Source of the DNA: Clostridiales bacterium
Lineage (GTDB): Bacteria > Bacillota > Clostridia > Lachnospirales > Lachnospiraceae
Length of the DNA stretch: 64,000 nt
Assembly: GCA_018366495.1 (NCBI GenBank)
Contig: JAGZHZ010000009.1
Location: forward strand, 39,510-103,509
Reading direction: 5' to 3'
Shown here: one piece after another, positions 43,295-52,161 of the stretch
Numbering within the stretch: the first letter of the stretch is position 1
Layout: each line of letters opens with the position of its first letter
Program-made: the position numbers and the translations under genes
The notes under the pieces: model-generated
Database searches by the model: none
What the model was told of the DNA's origin: nothing
The model's input: only the letters and a program-made list of their open reading frames with translations

Positions 43295-44518
43295 ATGTTT
43301 AAAAATTTAGAAAAACGTCAAATATCATTTAGCCCACCAGATATGTCAGAATTGGAAATAAATGAAATTACTGAAGCTCTTAGATCAGGATGGATTACTA
43401 CAGGTCCTAAAACAAAAGAATTTGAGCGTCGTATTGCGGCATATTGTGGAGTGAATAAGGCAGTATGTCTTAATTCTCAGACGGCATGTGCAGAAATGGC
43501 ATTAAGAGTATTAGGGATTGCTGAAGGAGATGAGATAATTGTACCAGCATATACTTATACAGCATCTGCATCTGTGGTGTGCCATGTGGGCGCGACCTTA
43601 AAATTGATAGATGTGCAGAAAAATTCTCTGGAAATGGATTATGAAGCACTGGAAGCAGCAATTACTGAAAAAACAAAAGTGATTATACCGGTAGACTTGG
43701 GCGGCGTTCCATGTGATTATGATAGGATTTTTAAAATTATTGAGAAGAAAAAATATTTGTTCCAACCTAATAATAAGATTCAGAGGGCAATAGGAAGAGT
43801 ATCTGTAAATACAGATGCAGCTCATGCTTTTGGTGCAAAATGGCACGGAAAAATAATTGGAAGTATAGCAGATTTTTCAAGCTTTAGTTTTCATGCTGTA
43901 AAGAATCTGACAACAGCAGAGGGCGGGGCTTTAACATGGAAATCAATTCCAGGAATTGATGATGAAGAAATTTATCGACAGCTGCAGTTGCTGTCATTAC
44001 ATGGGCAGTCAAAAGATGCTCTTGCAAAGACACAACTGGGTGCATGGGAATATGATGTCATTGGTCCGTGGTATAAGTGTAACATGACAGATATTATGGC
44101 AGGTATAGGAATTGCTCAGTTGAGTCGCTATGATGGGATGTTGGAAAGAAGAAAAGAAATCATTGAAAAATATGATGCTGCATTTAAACCATTAGGTGTA
44201 GAGGTGTTACCTCATTATACTGACGAGTATCAGTCTTCAGGACATCTTTATATTACGAGAGTACCTAAGATTTCATTAGAACAGCGTCAAGAAATCATTG
44301 TGAAAATGGCAGAGGCGGGAATTGCGTGCAATGTACATTATAAACCGTTGCCAATGATGACGGCATATAAAAAATTAGGGTTTGATATTAAAGACTATCC
44401 GAATGCGTATGAAAGATTTGTAAATGAGATTACATTACCATTGCATACAAAGCTGACTAATGAAGACGTTGAGTATATAGTAGAAAAATATAAAGAAATT
44501 ATAAGAGAATATATATAA
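43295..44518 (+). CDS. DegT/DnrJ/EryC1-family sugar aminotransferase (PglE-like)
   Basis: 407 residues. PLP-dependent fold: SPPDMSELEINEITEALRSG start, SQTACAEMAL, PAYTYTASASV, the Asp of DAAHAFGA, and the PLP-binding Lys203 in SFHAVKNLTTAEGG. It should place an amino group on the 4-keto sugar made by the dehydratase encoded just before it, giving UDP-4-amino-4,6-dideoxy-HexNAc. It lies 145 bases after that gene, with AAAGGAAT in front. It completes, with the phosphoglycosyl transferase next, the usual Pgl-type order. Confidence 0.92.
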   Translation: MFKNLEKRQISFSPPDMSELEINEITEALRSGWITTGPKTKEFERRIAAYCGVNKAVCLNSQTACAEMALRVLGIAEGDEIIVPAYTYTASASVVCHVGATLKLIDVQKNSLEMDYEALEAAITEKTKVIIPVDLGGVPCDYDRIFKIIEKKKYLFQPNNKIQRAIGRVSVNTDAAHAFGAKWHGKIIGSIADFSSFSFHAVKNLTTAEGGALTWKSIPGIDDEEIYRQLQLLSLHGQSKDALAKTQLGAWEYDVIGPWYKCNMTDIMAGIGIAQLSRYDGMLERRKEIIEKYDAAFKPLGVEVLPHYTDEYQSSGHLYITRVPKISLEQRQEIIVKMAEAGIACNVHYKPLPMMTAYKKLGFDIKDYPNAYERFVNEITLPLHTKLTNEDVEYIVEKYKEIIREYI

Positions 44519-44562
44519 AATACTGGGATGAAAAAGTCTCAACGGAAATGAGGAAGTAAGGT

Positions 44563-46440
44563 ATGAGAAAGTGGGAAGAAATTCCTAAGTATATGCAATG
44601 CGCAGAAGTAAAAGAGTATTATGATATTCTTTCTAAAAGAAAATTAAGTTTAAAAATGAAACGGCTTTTTGACATTGTGGCTGGATTTGGCATTCTTATT
44701 ATTACGGCAATACCGATGCTTATTATTAGCATTAAAATAGCTGCAGAGTCACCGGGAGGTGTATTCTATCGCCAAGAACGTATTACTACATATGGGAAAA
44801 TATTTAAAATACATAAATTTCGCACAATGGTAGCAAATGCAGATCAGCTTGGGACGGCAGTCACAGTTTCGGGAGATAGTAGAATAACACCAACGGGAAA
44901 ATTTTTAAGAAAATACAGGTTAGATGAGCTTCCACAGGTGTTTGATGTAATTGCAGGAAACATGAGTTTTGTAGGAACAAGACCGGAAGCGACGAAATAT
45001 GTAAAAAAGTATACAAAAGAAATGAGAGCAACATTATTAATGCCTGCTGGTATTACAAGCGAAGCTAGTATTAGATATAAAGATGAAGCGAAATTACTAG
45101 ATGAAGCAGAAGACGTAGATAAAGTATATGTAGAAAAGGTGTTGCCTGCAAAGATGAAATATAATCTAAAAAGTATACGAGAGTTTAGTTTTTGGGGCGA
45201 TATTGTAACAATGGTAAGGACTGTGTTTGCTGTTATGGATAAGGAGGATTCTGGAAAGGAGGAAATGAAGAAAAAAACTATGGATGAAATAAAATTAGAT
45301 AACAGAGTAGATACAAAGAAGCCGTTAATTGCTCTGGTAACAAATAATGATGATGACATTTATTGTTTTCGTAAAGAATTGATTGAAGGTCTTTTAGCAG
45401 AAGGATATGAAATGTTAATCTCATGTCCCAATGGACCGAAATTTGAAATGATGAAAGACATTCCGTTTATTTATGATGATCCAATTATTGACAGGCGTGG
45501 AACCAATATCATAGCTGATGGGAAGTTGTTTTTACATTATAGAAAGATATTTAAGAAATATCGGCCGGACGTAGTGTTAACTTATACTGCGAAGCCAAAT
45601 GTGTATGCTAGCGTTGCTGCAAGACAGTTAGGGATTCCATATATTAACAATGTTACAGGGTTGGGAAGTGTTTTGAATAAAACAGGATTAATGCGTGCAT
45701 TCATTATGTTTTTGTTTAAGACGGCGTATCGTGGTGCCGCTTGTGTCATGTTTCAGAATTCTACAAATATGAAATTAGCATTAGATGCCAGAATGATTAA
45801 GGGGGACTACAAATTAATTCCGGGTTCAGGGGTAGATACAGAGAGATATCCTCTACAATCATATCCAGAAGGTGGAGATGGAATTGACGGCGATATAATA
45901 GTGTTTAATTATATAGGTCGTATTTTACACGATAAAGGAGTAGATGATTATATAGAAGCGGCAAAGCAAATTAAGGGGAAATATCCGAATACAGAGTTTA
46001 ATATGATTGGGTTTATAGAGCCAACGGAAAATCACTATAAGAAAGAACTTGAAGGACTTGAAAAACAAGGGATTGTAAAATATCGTGGTAGCCAGAAAGA
46101 TGTAAAGCCATTTATTTCAAGAGCACATGCAATTATCCATCCGAGTACATATGGTGAAGGAATGAGCAATGTTCTTTTAGAAAATGCAAGTTCTGGACGT
46201 TTTATCATTACAACAGATAATCCGGGATGTCGAGAAACTGTAATAAATGAACAGACAGGTTTTGTCTATCATGGTGGTAATGTTGATGAATTGGTAAAAA
46301 AAGTTGAATGCTTTTTAGCAATGGAAAATGAAACAAGGAAGAGAATGGGAGAAGCCGGAAGACAGTATGTAAAGGAAAACTTTTCTCGGAGTATTGTTGT
46401 TAATGCGTATAAAGAGAAAATTAAGGAGATTCTTCTATGA
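44563..46440 (+). CDS. Fusion of a PglC-type phosphoglycosyl transferase and a GT4 glycosyltransferase
   Basis: 625 residues in two enzymes. Residues about 30-225 are a monotopic phosphoglycosyl transferase: membrane-dipping helix KRLFDIVAGFGILIITAIPM, KIHKFRTM, catalytic Asp121-Glu122 in RLDELPQV, and GNMSFVGTRPE. Residues about 252-625 are a GT4 glycosyltransferase (KKPLIALVTNN; GRILHDKGVDDYIEA; EGMSNVLLENASSGR with the E-x7-E pattern). The first part should load a sugar phosphate on undecaprenyl phosphate, the second add the next sugar. The two are usually separate proteins (PglC and PglA). The join is at a charged Lys/Glu-rich linker (about 226-250). The stop overlaps the next start (ATGA). 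Confidence 0.93.
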   Translation: MRKWEEIPKYMQCAEVKEYYDILSKRKLSLKMKRLFDIVAGFGILIITAIPMLIISIKIAAESPGGVFYRQERITTYGKIFKIHKFRTMVANADQLGTAVTVSGDSRITPTGKFLRKYRLDELPQVFDVIAGNMSFVGTRPEATKYVKKYTKEMRATLLMPAGITSEASIRYKDEAKLLDEAEDVDKVYVEKVLPAKMKYNLKSIREFSFWGDIVTMVRTVFAVMDKEDSGKEEMKKKTMDEIKLDNRVDTKKPLIALVTNNDDDIYCFRKELIEGLLAEGYEMLISCPNGPKFEMMKDIPFIYDDPIIDRRGTNIIADGKLFLHYRKIFKKYRPDVVLTYTAKPNVYASVAARQLGIPYINNVTGLGSVLNKTGLMRAFIMFLFKTAYRGAACVMFQNSTNMKLALDARMIKGDYKLIPGSGVDTERYPLQSYPEGGDGIDGDIIVFNYIGRILHDKGVDDYIEAAKQIKGKYPNTEFNMIGFIEPTENHYKKELEGLEKQGIVKYRGSQKDVKPFISRAHAIIHPSTYGEGMSNVLLENASSGRFIITTDNPGCRETVINEQTGFVYHGGNVDELVKKVECFLAMENETRKRMGEAGRQYVKENFSRSIVVNAYKEKIKEILL

Positions 46441-46856
46441 AAAAGTATAAAGTGGGATATACAGCAGGTGTCTACGATATGTTTCATGTGGGGCATCTGA
46501 ATATAATTATGAATGCAAAGCAATATTGTGAGCATTTGATTGTGGCGGTATCAACAGATGAGGTGGTTTGGCAGAATAAACATAAAAAGCCAATTATTAA
46601 TTTTAAAGACCGGGTAAGGATAGTGGAAGCTATTCGATATGTTGACATGGTTGTTCCGCAGAATGATTATATGGATAAAAAATCTGCGGCTATCAAATAT
46701 GGCATAGATGTTATGTTTGTTGGCGATGATTGGAAAGGTACGGAAAAATGGAATCGTATCGAAAAAGAGCTTTCTGAGATTAATGTGGATGTAGTTTATT
46801 TACCGCATACTGAAGGAATTTCCTCCACGGTTTTAAGAGAAAAAATGAAAATTTAA
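46437..46856 (+). CDS. TagD-like cytidylyltransferase
   Basis: 139 residues, the length of glycerol-3-phosphate cytidylyltransferases. HVGH at 17-20 is the nucleotide-binding motif, DMVVPQ and GDDWKG are typical, and HTEGISSTVLRE matches the family's RTEGISTT-like end. It makes a CDP-activated alcohol (CDP-glycerol in the known cases) from CTP. The CDP-alcohol phosphotransferase at 48533 is the obvious user, so the glycan may carry a phospho-alcohol decoration. It overlaps the fusion gene by 4 bases. Confidence 0.88.
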   Translation: MKKYKVGYTAGVYDMFHVGHLNIIMNAKQYCEHLIVAVSTDEVVWQNKHKKPIINFKDRVRIVEAIRYVDMVVPQNDYMDKKSAAIKYGIDVMFVGDDWKGTEKWNRIEKELSEINVDVVYLPHTEGISSTVLREKMKI

Positions 46857-46880
46857 ATTTACGTTTGAGGAAAATATGAA

Positions 46881-47277
46881 ATGGATAAAAGATTTTTAAA
46901 AGAATGTATTAAGAGTGAAATATATGATTCATATAAAATATGGTGTAGATATTTTTGCCCAGAGAGTAACTTGGTTTTTTCAATTCATAAGTATTTATAT
47001 TATGCAAAAAATAAAGGGATATTTATTACTAATGCAGAAATAGAGAAAAAACTGACGTTGGTACAAAATTGTACAATAAGGAGCAAAACGCTAACTTTAG
47101 GAAGCAACAAGAGAAGTCAAAGTTCAAAATTTGGAGATGGTGTTACAATGTATGTGGTATGATTGGTGGTGCGGTAAATGTTGCAATGTTGTGATTGTAG
47201 CAAATTCTGTATTGGCAAAATTTTTGTGTAGGGATCTGTATCGGAATTCCTGCAGTTATCAAAGAAAAAAAGTAGTA
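46881..47277 (+). pseudogene. Decayed serine O-acetyltransferase-like gene
   Basis: The first frame (46881-47162, 93 residues) begins like the N-terminus of short serine acetyltransferases (MDKRFLKECIKSEIYDSYKI; HKYLYYAKNKGIF) and then stops. Downstream in other frames traces of the left-handed helix domain remain: NVVIVANSVLAK near 47187 and GICIGIPAVIKEKK near 47231. The glycine-rich hexapeptide core between is missing or scrambled. At least two frameshifts and a deletion are needed to explain it. The following glycosyltransferase starts 17 bases later. Confidence 0.65.
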
Positions 47278-47293
47278 TGGAGGAGATACTGTT

Positions 47294-48379
47294 TTGGATA
47301 ACAAAATTAAGGTATGTCATATCTGTAATTTAGGAATGAACGGGAAAGCGGTGTTTGTTTGTAATTTGCTTGAAAATATAGACTTTGAGAAATATGAAGT
47401 GACAATCTTGAATTACCGTGCGGAACATGCAGCTCCAATTATAAGCCGGTTGGAAAAACTTCCAGTTAAAATTGTTAATCCTTGTGCAGGGGGATTAAAG
47501 AACTTTTGTATATTTCTTAATACCCATTTTAAAGAGAATATTTATGATGTATGCCATTCTCATATTTGGGATTTGAGTGGACTCTTTCTTTTGATAGCAA
47601 AGCGTAATAAAATAAAGGTTAGAGTGGCACATAGTCACAATACTTCTAAAGCAGAAGGAAGATATAACGTATTAAAGAGTTTTTTGAGGGATAAAATCTT
47701 GTGGAATTATTTGCGCCATTTAATCAAAACCTGTGCGAATAGGTGGGTAGCCTGTAGTGAAGAAGCAGCTGAGTGGTTATTTCCAGAATCTATTATTAAG
47801 GAGAAAAAATACACGATAGTATCGAATGGAATTGAGTTAGAACGGTTTAAGTATAAAGAACGAAAAAAACATGATCCAGTAGAAATTCTGTTTGCTGGGC
47901 GTTTTATATATCAGAAGAACCCATTGTTTGCAATAAATACCTTTAATGAATATTTAAAGATTAATCCAACAGCACATATGACAATGGTAGGAAAAGGAAA
48001 AATGGAGACAGAAGTTATAAGTGAAATTGAAAGATTAGGGTTGTCTGATAAAATTACTCTAGTAAGAGAAACAGGTGAAATGGAATTGTATTATAAAAAT
48101 GCGGATATTTACTTATTTCCCTCTAATTATGAGGGACTTGGAATAACTCTTATTGAAGCACAAGCATCGGGATTAAAATGCCTTGCAAGTGATGCTATTC
48201 CGAGACAATCGCAATGCGGGCTTGTTGAATATAAGTCGTTAAATGATGGGTATTTAAAGTGGGGGACTTATCTTTCAGAATTAATTGATAAAGATATGAT
48301 ACTAAATAAAGATATATTAATGGACTATGATGTAAGGAATACATCAAAACAAATAAATGAAGTATATGATTTACTGTAG
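47294..48379 (+). CDS. GT4-family glycosyltransferase
   Basis: 361 residues, GT-B fold: KVCHICNLGMNGKAVFVCNL at the start, DVCHSHIWD, VAHSHNTS, ACSEEAAEWLF, VSNGIELERF, ILFAGRFIYQKNPLF and the E-x7-E motif in EGLGITLIEAQASG. Adds a sugar to the growing repeat unit on the cytoplasmic face. The start is TTG at 47294, 8 bases after AGGAG; no ATG fits. Donor and acceptor cannot be told. AT-rich coding sequence, as in its neighbours to 55910. Confidence 0.9.
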   Translation: MDNKIKVCHICNLGMNGKAVFVCNLLENIDFEKYEVTILNYRAEHAAPIISRLEKLPVKIVNPCAGGLKNFCIFLNTHFKENIYDVCHSHIWDLSGLFLLIAKRNKIKVRVAHSHNTSKAEGRYNVLKSFLRDKILWNYLRHLIKTCANRWVACSEEAAEWLFPESIIKEKKYTIVSNGIELERFKYKERKKHDPVEILFAGRFIYQKNPLFAINTFNEYLKINPTAHMTMVGKGKMETEVISEIERLGLSDKITLVRETGEMELYYKNADIYLFPSNYEGLGITLIEAQASGLKCLASDAIPRQSQCGLVEYKSLNDGYLKWGTYLSELIDKDMILNKDILMDYDVRNTSKQINEVYDLL

Positions 48380-48532
48380 GTTATATTTTATTTAGACTGT
48401 AGAGTATGATGAAAAAGATGAAATAGATTTAATTACAAATAAAAAATTAATCGAAAAAAGGAAAAAAATGAAAGGATAATTTAAATATGAAGATGAAACA
48501 TATTTTTTGGTTCGGAGATTGGAGAATAAAAC

Positions 48533-49288
48533 ATGAAATATAGTTATAGAGATATATTAGATTCGCTTCCAGTGAAAAAAAATTCAAATAGTTCGTGGTG
48601 GGTAAAGTTATGGGTACGAAAAATATCATTTTTATTTACTTTCATATTTATTAATCTTGGTTTTTCTCCAAATGGTGTTTCGGTGATATCTATATTTGTT
48701 GCTTTATTTTCATTTATATGTTTTGCAGTTCCTACAACATGGACGTTAGTCTTAGCAATTATAAGTATTAATCTATGGTTGATTTTGGATTGCGTAGATG
48801 GAAATATTGCACGTTGTAGAAAACAAAAAACAGTTTATGGCGAATTTGTTGATGATATTGGCGGATATTATGTTGTAGCATTTGTTTATCTGGCGATTGC
48901 AATTCGTGCTTATAACGATGGTGGAGTTTTATTAAATAATACGAATTGGATTATTGTTGTAGGAGCTATATCATGTATATCGGATATACTTGCACGATTA
49001 ATTAATAAGGACTATGGAAACTTTTCAATGAAGCGCTCTGATTATGTGCAAACTGATTATACAAATGAAAGTAAAAAATCCTTGTCCTATGTTCGCAGAA
49101 GGATAGGGAAAGAAGTTGGTATTTCAGGTGCTTTTATGCCATTGACGATTGTGAGTGCTATTTTTAGTGCTTATGATTTAATGACAATATTTTATTGTGC
49201 ATTTAATGTATTTGCATTAGTTTCGACAACGATGATTTATATTTATAAAGCAGATAAATATGACAAGGAGCATAGCAAGAATGAATAA
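48533..49288 (+). CDS. CDP-alcohol phosphotransferase family protein
   Basis: 251 residues with about six membrane segments. The family motif D-xx-DG-xx-AR-x8-G-xxx-D-xxx-D is present at 86-111: Asp86, Asp89, Gly90, Ala93, Arg94, Gly103, Asp107. The last Asp, proposed catalytic base in the family, is Gly111 (GEFVDDIGGYY); Asp108 is next to the third Asp. It should transfer a phospho-alcohol from a CDP-alcohol to a membrane or glycan acceptor, and the TagD-like gene at 46437 could supply the donor. Either this subfamily uses another residue, or activity is reduced. It is 153 bases from the preceding gene and overlaps the next by 8. Confidence 0.82.
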   Translation: MKYSYRDILDSLPVKKNSNSSWWVKLWVRKISFLFTFIFINLGFSPNGVSVISIFVALFSFICFAVPTTWTLVLAIISINLWLILDCVDGNIARCRKQKTVYGEFVDDIGGYYVVAFVYLAIAIRAYNDGGVLLNNTNWIIVVGAISCISDILARLINKDYGNFSMKRSDYVQTDYTNESKKSLSYVRRRIGKEVGISGAFMPLTIVSAIFSAYDLMTIFYCAFNVFALVSTTMIYIYKADKYDKEHSKNE

Positions 49289-49820
49289 CATAGTAAGAAA
49301 AATAAAAAAGTTATTTATTAATCCATATTATTTATTTCTGGACAAAATTAGTCATGAATTATATGCAAAAAAACTTGGCGTCAATATGGGGGATAATTGT
49401 CATATTTACGGAAAAGTTTCATGGGGTACAGAACCATGGATTATAACGTTGGGAAATAATGTTCATGTAACAGCCGATTGTAGATTTGTAACCCATGATG
49501 GTGCAACACTTCTTTTTAGAGATCAAGAGCCAACACTAGAATTGACTAGACCAATTACAATCGGAAATGAAGTGTATATTGGAGCACGTTCTACAATTAT
49601 GGGTGGGGTGACGATAGGTGATAAGGTAATTATAGGAACAGGTGCAGTTGTAACGCACGATATTCCAGCTAATTCCGTTGCTGTGGGTGTACCTGCTAAA
49701 GTAATAAAAACTGCAGATGAATATTTTGAGAAAGCTAAGAAAGAATCTTTAGGACTTGGTCACTTAAAATATGAGAAAAAAGACAAGGCTCTAAAAGAAT
49801 ATTATCATTATAAAGGATGA
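49281..49820 (+). CDS. Hexapeptide-repeat O-acetyltransferase
   Basis: 179 residues with left-handed beta-helix repeats: VNMGDNCHIYGKVSWGTEPW, ITIGNEVYIGARSTIMGGVT, IGDKVIIGTGAVV and the common end SVAVGVPAKVI. The catalytic-type His is probably in FVTHDGAT. It transfers an acetyl group from acetyl-CoA to a sugar of the repeat unit. The ATG at 49281, inside the end of the previous gene, is preferred because AAGGAG is 9 bases upstream. First of three acetyltransferases in the glycosyltransferase block. Confidence 0.88.
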   Translation: MNNIVRKIKKLFINPYYLFLDKISHELYAKKLGVNMGDNCHIYGKVSWGTEPWIITLGNNVHVTADCRFVTHDGATLLFRDQEPTLELTRPITIGNEVYIGARSTIMGGVTIGDKVIIGTGAVVTHDIPANSVAVGVPAKVIKTADEYFEKAKKESLGLGHLKYEKKDKALKEYYHYKG

Positions 49821-49825
49821 AAAAA

Positions 49826-50977
49826 ATGCATTATTTATTTGTTGGATATTATATTAATGAAACTATATTTGAAAAAATTACACAGAATAGAATTAATAAC
49901 ATGTCTGTTGCCAGACAAAAGTTTGAGTACAATTTAATTAGAGGTTTGTATGCTCAGTTAGGATCTGATATTGATTTTGTTTCTTATGTTCCGACAAATA
50001 GAGAATTAAATATTCCAAATTGGAGCAGTGTTGAAAAAGCTAGAATTACACATATACCCATTGACAAAGGCAGCATAAAGAGTGTTCTTTTAGCTGGAAA
50101 AGAATTTGAAAAGTATTTATTAGACATCTGTAAGCAAAATAGAAACGGTCTTCGTGTAATTATGTATGCGATTAATCCGGTGTTTGAATATTATCTTCTT
50201 AAGCATAAAAAAAAATATAATATAAAATTTGTTACAATATGTTCAGAAGTACCTGCATTGCGACGTTACGGAAAATCATTTTTTTCAAAGATCAGAAGAA
50301 AAATGTTCACATGGTTTAATGAGCAATTTGACGGATATATCTTTTTTTCAGCAGAGATGAGAAAGATTGTGCGATATAAAAATAAACCGAATATTGTTTT
50401 AGAAGGAATTGCGCCAGATATTAGAAAAGAACCGGTAGGTGGTAAAAAGAATATCCTTATGTATGCCGGAGGTTTAGCAGAAGATAATAACATTCCATTT
50501 TTAATAGAATGTTGTAGGGAGATACCAGAATTATATGCGGTGTGGATTTGTGGAGTTGGTCCTGATGCAGAAATAGTAAGAGATTTGGCAGCAAAAGATT
50601 CAAGAATAATATATTTTGGAAGAATGAATAATGAAAAAGTTCTTGAAATGGAAGAAAGCGCAAAAATCTTAGTTAATTTTCGTTCTCCAAATGAAGAATT
50701 GACAAAGTATTCTTTTCCTTCAAAAATTCTTGAATATATTTCATCAGGAAGTTTAGTATTGTCAACAAGATTACTTGGGATTCCAGATGAGTATTTTAGT
50801 TATATAGTTCCGCTAGATCAGGCTGATAAAGAAAAAGTCAAAGCAGTAATAAGGTATAATTTGTTGTTGAAAGATGAACAGTATGTATCATACTGTGAAG
50901 CTGCACAGAAATTTATCGGAAAGAAAAATTATTATTTTCAATCAAAGAAGATAGTTGATTTTCTTAATAATTTATAG
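49826..50977 (+). CDS. Glycosyltransferase, GT-B/GT4-like
   Basis: 383 residues. Weak N-terminal half (HYLFVGYYINETIFEKI), then the clearer C-terminal nucleotide-sugar-binding half: NILMYAGGLAEDNNIPFLIE, VWICGVGPDAEIV, and YSFPSKILEYISSGSLVL. The second ATG (49826) is preferred because AAAGG lies 9 bases before it; the first ATG (49817) would overlap the previous stop by 4 bases. Sugar specificity is unknown. Confidence 0.85.
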   Translation: MHYLFVGYYINETIFEKITQNRINNMSVARQKFEYNLIRGLYAQLGSDIDFVSYVPTNRELNIPNWSSVEKARITHIPIDKGSIKSVLLAGKEFEKYLLDICKQNRNGLRVIMYAINPVFEYYLLKHKKKYNIKFVTICSEVPALRRYGKSFFSKIRRKMFTWFNEQFDGYIFFSAEMRKIVRYKNKPNIVLEGIAPDIRKEPVGGKKNILMYAGGLAEDNNIPFLIECCREIPELYAVWICGVGPDAEIVRDLAAKDSRIIYFGRMNNEKVLEMEESAKILVNFRSPNEELTKYSFPSKILEYISSGSLVLSTRLLGIPDEYFSYIVPLDQADKEKVKAVIRYNLLLKDEQYVSYCEAAQKFIGKKNYYFQSKKIVDFLNNL

Positions 50978-51027
50978 AATTATTTTTGCATCTTTGTTTG
51001 AAAAAATGGTCTATAGAAAGGATAAAT

Positions 51028-52125
51028 ATGAAAAAAGTTTTATTATGTTGTAGAATGCCACACAACAATTCATATGTAGGTGGCGTGGTCTCTATTTTGC
51101 AATCATATTTAGCAAATGAAATGCTTTTTGAAAAGGAGGGGTATCAAATTGAAATGTTTGATTATCAACCAGATGAAAAGTGGGACACCTATAGTTCGAA
51201 ATTAAGAAATATTGCATATATATTTCAACAAAGAAAGGCATTATCTAACAGATTAAGAAAAGACGCAGATGTAATTATAAATATACATACATCTAGAGAA
51301 TTTCTTTTCTTAAAAGACATATTACTTTCCAAAATGGTAAATAGGAAATTTAATTGTGCTGTAATTATTACCATTCATGTAGGTGATATTGATACTGTCT
51401 TCAATAAGATTAAACCATTTCAAAAGTACATGATATCTTGTATCAATTCATATGTTGATAAAGTCATTTTTCTGTCAAAAAAAATTGAAAAGCAATTTAT
51501 TGATGTAGGACTTGATAAAGAAAAATGCGAAGTATTATATAATTTTCATGATATGGTATCTGTATATAAGGGGCAAACATTAGAAAAAACTGCCAAAATT
51601 CATTTGATTTATGTAGGAGCAATTCATCGTGAAAAAGGAATTTTGGAATTACTTACTGCCTTAAATAATATCAAAGATATAGATTATCATTTGGACCTGT
51701 GTGGGAAGTTTACTGATAAATCAATAGAAGATACAGCTAATAAGCTAATTGAAAGTCTTGGAGAAAAAGTTACTTTATGCGGATATGTTTCAGGAAAACG
51801 GAAAACTGCCTTATTTAATCGTGCAGATGTATTAGTATTGCCATCTTATCATGAAGGAATGCCCCTTGTTATATTGGAAGGATTAAGTCAGGGATGTGCC
51901 TTAATCGCAACAAAAGTTGGAGCAACTCCTGAAATTTTAAATAAAGATAACGTAATTTGGGTAGATATAAGAAGTTCTCATGATATAGAGGTGGCAATAA
52001 GAAATTTGTATAATTCTCCAGAAACTCTAAAAAAAATGCAAGAAGAAAATCGTACTTTGAGTTCAAAATATACTTTGGAAAATAATATTTCTATGCTTTG
52101 TAAAGTATTTTCAGCGATAAAATGA
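51028..52125 (+). CDS. GT4-family glycosyltransferase
   Basis: 365 residues. VLLCCRMPHNNSYVGGVVSI at the start has the glycine-rich acceptor loop; later HLIYVGAIHREKGILELLTA, LCGYVSGKRKTALF, and EGMPLVILEGLSQG with the E-x7-E motif. The start at 51028 is chosen because AAAGGA lies 7 bases before it; the frame is open from 50986. One of the repeat-unit assembling enzymes; donor sugar unknown. Confidence 0.92.
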   Translation: MKKVLLCCRMPHNNSYVGGVVSILQSYLANEMLFEKEGYQIEMFDYQPDEKWDTYSSKLRNIAYIFQQRKALSNRLRKDADVIINIHTSREFLFLKDILLSKMVNRKFNCAVIITIHVGDIDTVFNKIKPFQKYMISCINSYVDKVIFLSKKIEKQFIDVGLDKEKCEVLYNFHDMVSVYKGQTLEKTAKIHLIYVGAIHREKGILELLTALNNIKDIDYHLDLCGKFTDKSIEDTANKLIESLGEKVTLCGYVSGKRKTALFNRADVLVLPSYHEGMPLVILEGLSQGCALIATKVGATPEILNKDNVIWVDIRSSHDIEVAIRNLYNSPETLKKMQEENRTLSSKYTLENNISMLCKVFSAIK

Positions 52126-52161
52126 TAAATTAAGAGTTACTTATATGGAGGCATATGCAAT

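Noticed and set aside
44844..45359. Open frame of 171 codons on the minus strand
   Set aside because: Antisense to the phosphoglycosyl transferase fusion; its Ser/Phe-rich protein is what an AT-rich antisense frame gives.
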